Source of the DNA: Candidatus Sulfotelmatobacter sp.
GTDB taxonomy: Bacteria > Acidobacteriota > Terriglobia > Terriglobales > SbA1
Length of the DNA: 7,977 nucleotides
Direction of reading: 5' to 3'
Assembly (NCBI GenBank): GCA_030151135.1
Contig: JASLEQ010000584.1
Location: forward strand, 1 to 7,977
The translations under genes were made by a program, and so were the position numbers. This document shows, in pieces, positions 1 through 6,017 of this stretch. Every line of letters starts with the position of its first letter. The first letter of the stretch is position 1. The notes beneath the pieces are model-generated. The model worked only from the letters and a program-made list of their open reading frames with translations. It searched no databases and was not told where the DNA came from.

Positions 1-1475
1 GCAATTTCCTGGACGCGGTCGAAGCTCTCTTTTCTTTTCCTGGCATCGGCGGATGAAGCTTGCGCGCGCATCAGTTTGTCGATTTCTGCCTCCCATGGCG
101 TTTCAGGAGTTTTCTCCGACGGGTTCCATTGATGGTTGTCGGAGGAACTCAGCCATACGTTCATCTGATCGCTGGGATCGAGTCCGACATTCGTCAGGCC
201 AAGCAGGATCGCCTCGTAATCGAAAGATTGCGTCATGCGCTCGATAAGAGAAGGGAAGTCGAGCGTCACCACGTTGACGTGGATACCGATCTTCTGCAGA
301 TCGTCCTGCATCATGGTGGCCATCCGCTCTCGATATTTGTTTCCTGCGTTTGTGATGACGGAGAAGACGACGGCATTGCCATCTTTATCTTTCAAGGTTC
401 CATTTTCCAGACGGAAACCGTCGGCCTGAAGCGTTTTCAACGCAGTTTCAGGCGAATAGGGTTGAGGCTTCAATCTGGCGTTGAACCAGAACTTGTTTGC
501 CGGGGAAACCGGGCCGATGGCGGGCTGCGCGTGTCCGCGGAAAACGATTTTCGCCATGTCATCACGGTTGATGGCTTCTGAGATGGCGCGACGGAAATTA
601 ACGGAACGAAACCAAGTCTTTTTGTACGCAGGAATCGGCGCTTTCTGCACTTCGTTGAACCACATTTGCTCGGAATCGAGCGAAGGGCCGGCGTCGTGGA
701 CAACTTTCGGCGAGGTGTCCGCCAATTTGTCAAAGTATTCACTGTCGAGGGTGTTGATCAAATCGATTTCATTGCGCTTGAAGCGCAGCAGTTCGACATC
801 ACGATTTGCTTGAATGTCGATCTGGATCGCATCGAGGTAAGGCAATTTGCGACCCTGATCATCGGTCTTCCAGTAATTCGGATTCTTCTTCAGGAGAAGC
901 GTAGCTCCCGCCTTGTAGTCAGCGACCATGAACGGCCCGAGCACTGCCATTTCTTTTTTCGGGGAGTGAGCCGACATGATCGCGACCTGATCGAACTGGC
1001 GGTCGAGTCCAGCGACCAGCGCGGGAAAGCTGATTGAGATCTGAGTTGGCGAGAGTATCTTAGTTTCAACTTTTCCGGGTCCGGTGCGGAAGGCATCTCC
1101 GGTTGCGGAGTGAAGGGCAGGATCCATCAATTGCTGGACGGTATAGGCAACGTCGTCTGCGGAGAACGGAGTGCCGTCGGAAAACGAGACGCCGCTCCGC
1201 AGTTTGAAGCTGATCTGTTTCCCGTCTTTGGAAACGTTCCACGATTGCGCCAACTCTGGTTCCAGAGCCTGGGTCTGTCGATTCAGGCGAACCAGCACTC
1301 CTCCCGTCAGATAACGAACGGAGACCGAAGCGTCATCTTCTACCTTGAGAGGATCGAAGGTCTTCGGTTCCGAACGCAAGCACAAGCGCAAGACGTTTTG
1401 AGCGAAGGAAACGCCAGGCAGCAATCCCAGACAGATGGCCCACAATAAAATTGATTTCCTCAAACTGGCGAACAT
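1..1475 (-). CDS. ABC transporter solute-binding protein, SBP_bac_5 (DppA/OppA-like) family, 3' end off window
   Basis: Secreted binding protein that would capture a peptide (or another ligand of this family, such as an oligosaccharide or nickel chelate) in the periplasm and hand it to the DppB/DppC-type permeases encoded just upstream. The reading frame gives 491 residues and runs off the left edge. The N-terminus is a clear signal peptide: FASLRKS, a hydrophobic stretch to about residue 20, then VSFA with predicted cleavage before QN (residues 25/26). There is no lipobox, so it is probably soluble rather than a lipoprotein. Family hallmarks follow: EPKTFDP near residue 36, LEPELAQSW near 71, a DGKQISFKLRSGVSFSDGTPF block near 84-104, and later FRRAISEAINRDDM. 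The ATG at 1475 has a GAGAGG ribosome site (1486-1491) 10 nt upstream and lies 23 bp after the dppC-like stop. Members are usually about 500-600 residues, so only a C-terminal part is missing. Substrate cannot be told from sequence alone. Confidence 0.93.
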   Translation of the reverse strand, partial: MFASLRKSILLWAICLGLLPGVSFAQNVLRLCLRSEPKTFDPLKVEDDASVSVRYLTGGVLVRLNRQTQALEPELAQSWNVSKDGKQISFKLRSGVSFSDGTPFSADDVAYTVQQLMDPALHSATGDAFRTGPGKVETKILSPTQISISFPALVAGLDRQFDQVAIMSAHSPKKEMAVLGPFMVADYKAGATLLLKKNPNYWKTDDQGRKLPYLDAIQIDIQANRDVELLRFKRNEIDLINTLDSEYFDKLADTSPKVVHDAGPSLDSEQMWFNEVQKAPIPAYKKTWFRSVNFRRAISEAINRDDMAKIVFRGHAQPAIGPVSPANKFWFNARLKPQPYSPETALKTLQADGFRLENGTLKDKDGNAVVFSVITNAGNKYRERMATMMQDDLQKIGIHVNVVTLDFPSLIERMTQSFDYEAILLGLTNVGLDPSDQMNVWLSSSDNHQWNPSEKTPETPWEAEIDKLMRAQASSADARKRKESFDRVQEI

Positions 1476-1498
1476 GGCGGCACAGCCTCTCTGGTGGT

Positions 1499-2308
1499 TC
1501 ACGCGGCCACCTCATCCGAATTCGAAAGTACGAGCTGAAATGAAGTCACGACAATGACAAGCAAGAACAGGGGCACAAATTTCCACGGTTCTTCGCCTAC
1601 CGAAACCAGGCCTTCGAGTTCCTTCAGCAGGCTTCCCCACGATGGCAGGGGTTCGGCTACGCCAAGCCCGAGAATGCCGAGATTGGCTTCGCTCAAAATG
1701 AAAGCGGGAATTGAAATCCAGAACTGTGCGTAGAGCACGGGTTTGAGGTTGGGAAGAACGTGGATCCAAAACAGCCGGGCGCCGCGAATACCCGAGGCGC
1801 GTGCCTGGCGAACGAAGTCAGAGTTACGCAGGGAACTGGAGGTGGCGCAAAGAACACGAGCGGCGCTGGTCCAACCAAGCATGCCGAGCAACAGGAAAGT
1901 CACCAAGACCGAGACTAGCGGTGAAACGTTGAGTGGCATCAAGGCCCGGATCGTGATCAGCAAAAAGAGCCAAGGTAAGGACAGAAACAAATCGGTCACG
2001 GTCATGGCTGCGCGGGCCCACATACCGCCAAGATAGCCTGCCAGTCCGCCAACCAAAGCGGCCACGAGGGTAGATAGCAGCGCAGCGGCAGGAGCCAGCA
2101 ACAGCGAAATGCGTGTGCCATAGAGAACTCGGGCGAAACGGTCGCGCCCGATTTCGTCCGTCCCAAGCCAGTGTTGACGGGATGGCGATGCGTCCGTTGC
2201 TTCACGGTATTGTTTGGCGTAGCCGCTGGGAGCAAGCCAGTTCGCTGCTAACGAGAAAGCCAGGGCGGCTACCAGAACGAAAGCAGCGAGTTTGCGCCAG
2301 AAACTCAT
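1499..2308 (-). CDS. ABC transporter permease, DppC/OppC-like inner-membrane subunit
   Basis: Second transmembrane subunit of a peptide/nickel-type ABC importer, expected to pair with the DppB-like protein encoded immediately upstream. The 269-residue product has the DppC pattern: an N-terminal membrane helix (about 6-24), the family signature HWLGTDEIGRD (46-56), then about five further helices (roughly 68-92, 101-120, 130-150, 192-216, 242-262). The cytoplasmic EAA loop that contacts the ATPase is at about 167-187 (RQARASGIRGARLFWIHVLPN region). Its ATG overlaps the upstream stop as ATGA, implying translational coupling; a GAGGCGAG stretch just upstream can serve as ribosome site. The C-terminus ends LSNSDEVAA where relatives usually continue with a GDxLRDxLDPR-like tail, so the protein is slightly short. 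No ATPase gene lies in the window; it may be downstream of position 1 or elsewhere. Confidence 0.93.
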   Translation of the reverse strand: MSFWRKLAAFVLVAALAFSLAANWLAPSGYAKQYREATDASPSRQHWLGTDEIGRDRFARVLYGTRISLLLAPAAALLSTLVAALVGGLAGYLGGMWARAAMTVTDLFLSLPWLFLLITIRALMPLNVSPLVSVLVTFLLLGMLGWTSAARVLCATSSSLRNSDFVRQARASGIRGARLFWIHVLPNLKPVLYAQFWISIPAFILSEANLGILGLGVAEPLPSWGSLLKELEGLVSVGEEPWKFVPLFLLVIVVTSFQLVLSNSDEVAA

Positions 2309-3171
2309 GCGGACTCGCCTCGCAGCATGGATCCGGCCACATCCGCTCCGGAGTTGGCCAGCAACGTCACAAGTGTCATCAAAAGCGTGATGTTCATCAG
2401 AAGCGGCAGGTCACGGCCCAAGGCTGCCTGCCACGCGAGTTGCCCGACGCCGGCGAGACCGCAGAGCGCTTCGACCGGAATCGCAGCACCAATTGCGAGG
2501 CTGACCGAAACTCCCGCCACCGCTAACAACTGCGGAGCGGCCACGGGAACGACGTGCCAAAAGAGAATCCTGACCTCGTTCAAACCCTTGGCGCGAGCGG
2601 CGAGAACGTGCGGCTGAGCGTATGCCCGAGCAAGAAGATTTCGCGTGTAGCGATAGTCTCGCGGGAAAATAATCAGCGCGATGGCTAACGTGCCGGGAAC
2701 GTTCCATAACACGGATAGGAGAGCCAACACGGCGGCCGGGATACAGAGCAGAGTTCCGCTAAGAACGGTTCCCAGCCCGTCGTAGGCTGGCAATCGAAGC
2801 CAGGTCCCAGTTAGTGCGATACCCAATACCGCCGCCCAACTCAGGACCAGTGCAACGCCGACGAGACGAAACGTGAGTGGGATGCGCTCCCGCAACAGTG
2901 TTGTGACTGGCTGACCCAGTGATAGCGAGCGTCCCAGGTCGCCATTCAGAGCACGCCGCAGGGACTGAACGTAGAAATGAACGATGTCGTTCTGCCTAGT
3001 GCGGGAGTCGCGGAGTGCCTGAATGCTGGCAGAGTTGAGATGCGGATCCAGCTCAGATTCATCCACGTCAAACCCTGGTGCAAAACGCACCAATGTCGCC
3101 GAGAGAAATCCTCCGAGGAGAACCGTGGCGAAGATGGCGAATCCATGCCGCGCAAGTTTTCGCCGTAGCAT
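2305..3171 (-). CDS. ABC transporter permease, DppB/OppB-like inner-membrane subunit
   Basis: First transmembrane subunit of the peptide/nickel-type importer. The 288-residue product has an N-terminal helix (about 9-30), a periplasmic segment, the GDLGRSL motif (77-83) followed by LLRERIPLTFRL, helices at about 102-122, 135-155, 158-170, 213-232 and 257-272, an EAA loop at 191-209 (AARAKGLNEVRILFWHVVP), and a VEALCGLAGVGQLAWQAALGRD-type block near 233-254 typical of DppB. It is shorter than common members (E. coli DppB is 339 residues). The missing length appears to fall before the EAA loop, where relatives have an extended periplasmic loop. The start is well supported: AAGGAG overlaps the stop codon of the upstream HD-GYP/GGDEF gene, 11 nt before this ATG. 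Its own stop overlaps the next start by 4 bp. Confidence 0.93.
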   Translation of the reverse strand: MLRRKLARHGFAIFATVLLGGFLSATLVRFAPGFDVDESELDPHLNSASIQALRDSRTRQNDIVHFYVQSLRRALNGDLGRSLSLGQPVTTLLRERIPLTFRLVGVALVLSWAAVLGIALTGTWLRLPAYDGLGTVLSGTLLCIPAAVLALLSVLWNVPGTLAIALIIFPRDYRYTRNLLARAYAQPHVLAARAKGLNEVRILFWHVVPVAAPQLLAVAGVSVSLAIGAAIPVEALCGLAGVGQLAWQAALGRDLPLLMNITLLMTLVTLLANSGADVAGSMLRGESA

Positions 3172-3180
3172 GGTGTCCAG

Positions 3181-3189
3181 TTCTCCTTA
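3181..3189 (-). promoter_or_regulatory. Ribosome binding site of dppB-like gene overlapping upstream stop codon
   Basis: On the minus strand the sequence TAAGGAGAA contains both the TAA stop of the HD-GYP/GGDEF gene and an AAGGAG Shine-Dalgarno site 11 nt before the ATG at 3171. The arrangement fixes the permease start and argues that the signalling gene and the transporter genes are read from one mRNA. Confidence 0.75.
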
Positions 3190-5661
3190 TTCCGCGCCGG
3201 CGCTGCGGGATTTTGCGAGCTCTTCGCGGGCAGCGGCTTCGGCGTGATGGATTTGTTTCATGGAATACATGCGGCGGTCGGCCTCCGCGAGAAGTCTCTC
3301 CACGTCGTAGCCATCCTCGGGGCAGAAGGCCATGCCGACGCTCAAGCTGATCAGCTCTCGTCCACAGATGTGACGGCCTGCGTCGATAGCCGCTTGATTC
3401 AACAATTGAGATTTTTCCTTTGCAGCGTCGGGAGTAAGGCCGGGCGCGGTAATGACAAATTCGTCCCCACCCATACGCGCGACATAGTCATACCCGCGGC
3501 AGACATCTTTCAATCGCGTAGTGAACTCGCGCAGGAGCTTGTCTCCTTCCAGGTGCCCGAAGGAATCATTGATTTGCTTGAAGCCGTCAATGTCGCAGAC
3601 CAGCACCGCCAGCGACGACTTCATACGTCGGCAACGGGCGACTTCTTGCGCAAGGTGAACGAATAGCGAGCGCGCGTTCGGCAGCCCGGTGAGGTAGTCG
3701 GTGGTGGCCGAGCTCTCGGCTTGCTGGTACTTGAGCGCATTTTCTACTGAGAGTGCAACTTTCGAGGCGACAGCCAATAAGATTCTCAGGTGATCGGGGG
3801 TGAATGCGTCGCGAGCGGCCTGATACATGGCGAGCACGCCGACAACTCCGTTAATACCTTCCAGCGGGACGACCAGCGCGGATTGAAGCTGGGTCTGTTT
3901 TGCCGCGTCGGCCTGGTATCCAGCTTCCACCTCGGGATTGCCATTTACGATGGGCTTGCAGTTTTCCGCGACCCAACCGCAGAGTCCCTCACCAACGCGA
4001 ATCTTCAAAGAAGACAATGCGCGGAAGTTGTCGCCACTGACCAGTTCGGGCAAAAGCCAGCCGTTCCGGTTTACGAAGACGGCAATCGAATCGTAGGGAA
4101 TCATTCTCCTCAGCCGCATCGACAAGACGGAGAGGGTCTCGCTAAGGCTGAGAGATACGCCCAGATCCTGGCTGAGTTCGAACATCGTCTGGGCCTCCTG
4201 GCGCGCCGAGGCGATGGAACTCAGGAAGTCGGCGTTGTCTACAAAACCAAGCGTCGGCTCCGTTCTCTCGAACCCCGCTGCGGGGGCGTGTCCGCGCTCG
4301 ACGCGGACAGTCTTGGAAAGACTGGACGGGGCTGCCGTGTCTTCCGACATCTGCGCCATTCGCTCCAACTCGATGTACCGTTCTTGCAGCATGCCGACGA
4401 TGGTTGGATCGAACCACGTGCCGGATTTCTCTTTTACTTTTTCCATCGCTTCCGCGAGCGGGAGCGCGGGCCGATATTGGCGATGGGAGGCAAGGGCATC
4501 GAGACAATCGACGGCGGCCAGGATGCGGGCGCCGATGGGAATTTGTTCACCGGCGAGACCTTCTGGATAGCCAGTTCCGTCCCAACGCTCGTGATGCGAG
4601 CGAACGATTGGGGCCACGGGGTAGGGGAACGCGACGCGCTCGAGAATTTCAGCGCCCACGATCGGGTGAACCTTCATCTTCTCGAACTCTTCGGGAGTCA
4701 GCTTGCCAGGTTTGTTGATGATCTGCTCGGGCACCGCAAGCTTGCCGATGTCGTGAAGAAGAGCCGCAGCGCGCAAGGCTTCGATCTGTTCTTCCCCGAG
4801 ATTCAGCTCTTTGGCAAGTTCGACCGCATAGATCCGGACCCGCTGCAGATGCGTGTGTGTAGTGTGGTCTTTTGCTTCGATCGCCAGCGCCAGGGCTTCG
4901 ATCGTTCGCATATTGAGTGAGGCAATCTGCTCTACGTGACGCTTCTCGACCTCAACGCGCTCTTTTTCGGCCTCAAGACGGCCCAGATACAAGCGGTACG
5001 AACGATAGACCCAATAGATCAGGGGTAAGACAAGCAGGGAAGTTTGCCAGCCCGCACTTCGATTCACAATCCCGACCAAACCAACTGCGGCAGCGCCAAC
5101 CAGATAATACGGAAATGACCAGAAGTAGCACTCCGACCAGACGCGACGGGTTGATTTCCCTTCGGTGAGCGCGATGACGACGGAGATGGGCAGCGTATTG
5201 GCGAAGAAGAAGACGAGCGCGGCCAGCATGAGAAGGATCGGTTTGTTCGAACCGAATCGGCCGGCCAGCGAGTAATACGTCATGTAGGTCAGGGAGCAGG
5301 CGTTCGCCATCATCCCAGCCACGTTAAAAAGGATCTTTACCGGATCGAGGCGCTTGCGCGCCTGCCAGATGCTCTGTACGAGCGTTGCCGTGCAGCCGAT
5401 GACAATTGTTTCAGGCAGGCTCAGTTCCAGCACGCCCAACAAGATGAAAAGGAAATTGACGGACATGGTGCCGTCGATGCCCGGAAGCTGTACTTTGAGG
5501 CCAGAGGCAAGAATCGCTACGGCCAGGTAGCAGGCAAATCGCATTGGATCTTGCGATTGCCAATGCAAAAGGGCAAAAGCTAACACCACCACGCCGATCG
5601 ACGCAGTGATGCCGACGAACGCCTTCGTCTGTACCGATAGTTCGCCCGTTTGCGTACTCAT
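3187..5661 (-). CDS. Membrane-bound HD-GYP / GAF / GGDEF cyclic-di-GMP turnover protein
   Basis: An 824-residue inner-membrane signalling enzyme with both c-di-GMP-degrading and c-di-GMP-making domains. Residues 1-225 hold about six to eight hydrophobic helices (roughly 12-34, 42-60, 67-97, 107-132, 139-165, 178-198, 204-222), then a charged helix (225-250). HD-GYP spans about 250-430: likely metal ligands E262 and H271, HDIGK at 303-307, H332, and HHERWDGTGYP at 356-366, all intact. A flexible linker (435-485) leads to a GAF-like sensor (about 490-640). GGDEF occupies about 651-800: DYLTGLPNAR (655-664), CDIDGFKQIND (689-699), GGDEF (731-735), plus the allosteric inhibitory RxxD (RGYD, 722-725) five residues before GGDEF. 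Both activities therefore look possible; which dominates cannot be read from sequence. The GGDEF domain is C-terminal to HD-GYP. The ATG has no evident ribosome site, but the first helix begins soon after it. The gene leads the transporter operon and is divergent from a PilZ-containing sigma-54 activator. Confidence 0.93.
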   Translation of the reverse strand: MSTQTGELSVQTKAFVGITASIGVVVLAFALLHWQSQDPMRFACYLAVAILASGLKVQLPGIDGTMSVNFLFILLGVLELSLPETIVIGCTATLVQSIWQARKRLDPVKILFNVAGMMANACSLTYMTYYSLAGRFGSNKPILLMLAALVFFFANTLPISVVIALTEGKSTRRVWSECYFWSFPYYLVGAAAVGLVGIVNRSAGWQTSLLVLPLIYWVYRSYRLYLGRLEAEKERVEVEKRHVEQIASLNMRTIEALALAIEAKDHTTHTHLQRVRIYAVELAKELNLGEEQIEALRAAALLHDIGKLAVPEQIINKPGKLTPEEFEKMKVHPIVGAEILERVAFPYPVAPIVRSHHERWDGTGYPEGLAGEQIPIGARILAAVDCLDALASHRQYRPALPLAEAMEKVKEKSGTWFDPTIVGMLQERYIELERMAQMSEDTAAPSSLSKTVRVERGHAPAAGFERTEPTLGFVDNADFLSSIASARQEAQTMFELSQDLGVSLSLSETLSVLSMRLRRMIPYDSIAVFVNRNGWLLPELVSGDNFRALSSLKIRVGEGLCGWVAENCKPIVNGNPEVEAGYQADAAKQTQLQSALVVPLEGINGVVGVLAMYQAARDAFTPDHLRILLAVASKVALSVENALKYQQAESSATTDYLTGLPNARSLFVHLAQEVARCRRMKSSLAVLVCDIDGFKQINDSFGHLEGDKLLREFTTRLKDVCRGYDYVARMGGDEFVITAPGLTPDAAKEKSQLLNQAAIDAGRHICGRELISLSVGMAFCPEDGYDVERLLAEADRRMYSMKQIHHAEAAAREELAKSRSAGAE

Positions 5662-5753
5662 CTGGATTGTTCGCGATCGCCGAGCATCGAGCGTGAAGAG
5701 AGCGTCAGTGCGTCGCCACCCCAGAAGGCAGCTTCGAACAGATACACTTTCAC
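5658..5753 (-). CDS. Possible 31-codon upstream ORF overlapping the HD-GYP/GGDEF start
   Basis: On the minus strand a GTG at 5753 opens a 31-codon frame (begins MKVYLFEAAFWGG, ends GDREQSR) whose TGA overlaps the ATG of the HD-GYP/GGDEF gene as ATGA. The downstream gene lacks a convincing ribosome site, so coupling from this frame is one way it could be translated. Against it: there is no clear Shine-Dalgarno before the GTG, the frame is short, and it matches no family I recognise. An alternative GTG lies six codons further upstream, just after an in-frame TGA. Treat it as a candidate only. Confidence 0.2.
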   Translation of the reverse strand: MKVYLFEAAFWGGDALTLSSRSMLGDREQSR

Positions 5754-5759
5754 GGCAAA

Positions 5760-5776
5760 GACGTGCGGCACACGTC
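5760..5776. repeat. Perfect inverted repeat GACGTG-N5-CACGTC
   Basis: Six-base arms GACGTG (5760-5765) and CACGTC (5771-5776) flank a 5-base spacer CGGCA. The 17-bp dyad sits about 100 bp upstream of the HD-GYP/GGDEF ATG, just before the small upstream ORF. As DNA it has the size of a dimeric-regulator operator. As minus-strand RNA it would be a short hairpin followed by only three U residues, too weak for a normal terminator. Function is not established. Confidence 0.45.
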
Positions 5777-5871
5777 AGGGCAGGCGTGGAGGAATCCGCA
5801 TAGTCCTGGCGCCGCTCGAATCGTATTGCAATGATTAGGGTTTCAGAAGCTTACTAAGGTAACCAGAAGAT

Positions 5872-5901
5872 TTTGTACCGGAAATTTGACAGCTGGGACA
5901 A
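5872..5901 (-). promoter_or_regulatory. Weak sigma-70-type promoter candidate for the HD-GYP/transporter operon
   Basis: On the minus strand TTGTCC (5901-5896) and TACAAA (5877-5872) are 18 bp apart, each matching four of six bases of the -35 and -10 consensus. It would give an mRNA leader of about 200 nt including the 17-bp dyad and the small upstream ORF. The match is poor, and housekeeping promoters of the suspected phylum are not well described by this consensus. Confidence 0.2.
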
Positions 5902-5927
5902 AACCCGCGAAAGGCCAAGGTTTCCGG
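5878..5927 (+). repeat. Inverted repeat able to form a 10-bp RNA stem in the leader of the sigma-54 activator gene
   Basis: CCGGAAATTT (5878-5887) can pair with AGGTTTCCGG (5918-5927): seven perfect Watson-Crick pairs (CCGGAAA/TTTCCGG), two G-U wobbles and an A-U pair. The 30-nt loop contains GGG-ACAAAA-CCC (5895-5906), a possible inner hairpin. The G-U pairs only work in plus-strand RNA, which points to the activator's leader rather than the opposite transcript. It is not followed by a U-run, so it is not a terminator. It matches no riboswitch class I could recognise. Confidence 0.35.
5894..5909 (+). promoter_or_regulatory. Weak sigma-54-type (-24/-12) promoter candidate
   Basis: TGGGAC at 5894-5899 and GC at 5907-5908 keep the GG-N10-GC spacing of sigma-54 promoters, with TGGxAC matching the -24 element. 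The -12 side is CCGCG rather than TTGCA, so only its GC core fits. It points toward the sigma-54 activator gene and would mean autoregulation. A match this loose can occur by chance. Confidence 0.2.
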
Positions 5928-6017
5928 GCAAAGATAGTTACTTTTGTTACGTAAGGGGCCATAGGGTTCTGTGTCCAGGCTTGTCCGTGTGTCAACATCG
6001 TCCCAAACGCACTGACT

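Larger units (their letters stand above)
5851..5954. repeat. Dispersed TTAC/GTAA half-sites
   Basis: Two clusters of the same short motif lie in the control region: TTAC-TAAG-GTAA at 5851-5862 (inverted pair) and GTTAC-TTTT-GTTAC-GTAA at 5937-5954 (a direct pair whose second copy forms the palindrome TTACGTAA, 5947-5954). They could be binding half-sites for a regulator of either divergent gene, but the motif is short and the region is AT-rich, so chance is a real alternative. Confidence 0.25.
5662..6017. other. Divergent intergenic control region
   Basis: This 356-bp stretch separates the minus-strand c-di-GMP/transporter operon from the plus-strand sigma-54 activator and must carry the promoters of both. 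It is visibly more AT-rich than its flanks from about 5820 to 5960. Contents noted: an upstream ORF candidate near the left end, an 8-bp GCGATCGC palindrome at 5673-5680 close to the HD-GYP start, a 17-bp perfect inverted repeat at 5760-5776, an ATTGCAAT palindrome at 5825-5832, TTAC/GTAA repeats, and an inverted repeat at 5878-5927. Short open frames on both strands here look like chance. No tRNA or recognised riboswitch was found. Confidence 0.8.

Noticed and set aside
60..581. 173-codon plus-strand open frame opposite the solute-binding protein gene
   Set aside because: The opposite frame is clearly a SBP_bac_5 protein; the plus-strand product resembles nothing.
1401..1475. Lipobox in the solute-binding protein signal sequence (Cys at residue 15)
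   Set aside because: Residues before the cysteine (LWAI) do not fit the lipobox, and a good signal peptidase I site (VSFA/QN) follows at residue 25.
3790..4920. 376-codon plus-strand open frame opposite the HD-GYP/GAF/GGDEF gene
   Set aside because: It lies wholly within a well-supported gene on the other strand, has no recognisable domain and no ribosome site, and such antisense frames are common opposite GC-rich genes.
5886..5891. Exact TTGACA -35 hexamer on the plus strand
   Set aside because: At 16-18 bp downstream the sequence is cgaaaggc, with nothing like a -10 box.
5878..5960. Possible c-di-GMP (GEMM-type) riboswitch
   Set aside because: GAAA and GCAAAG strings are present, but the conserved GEMM order (GGGCAAACC, GAAA tetraloop, GGGACGCAAAGCC) is not matched on either strand by eye.
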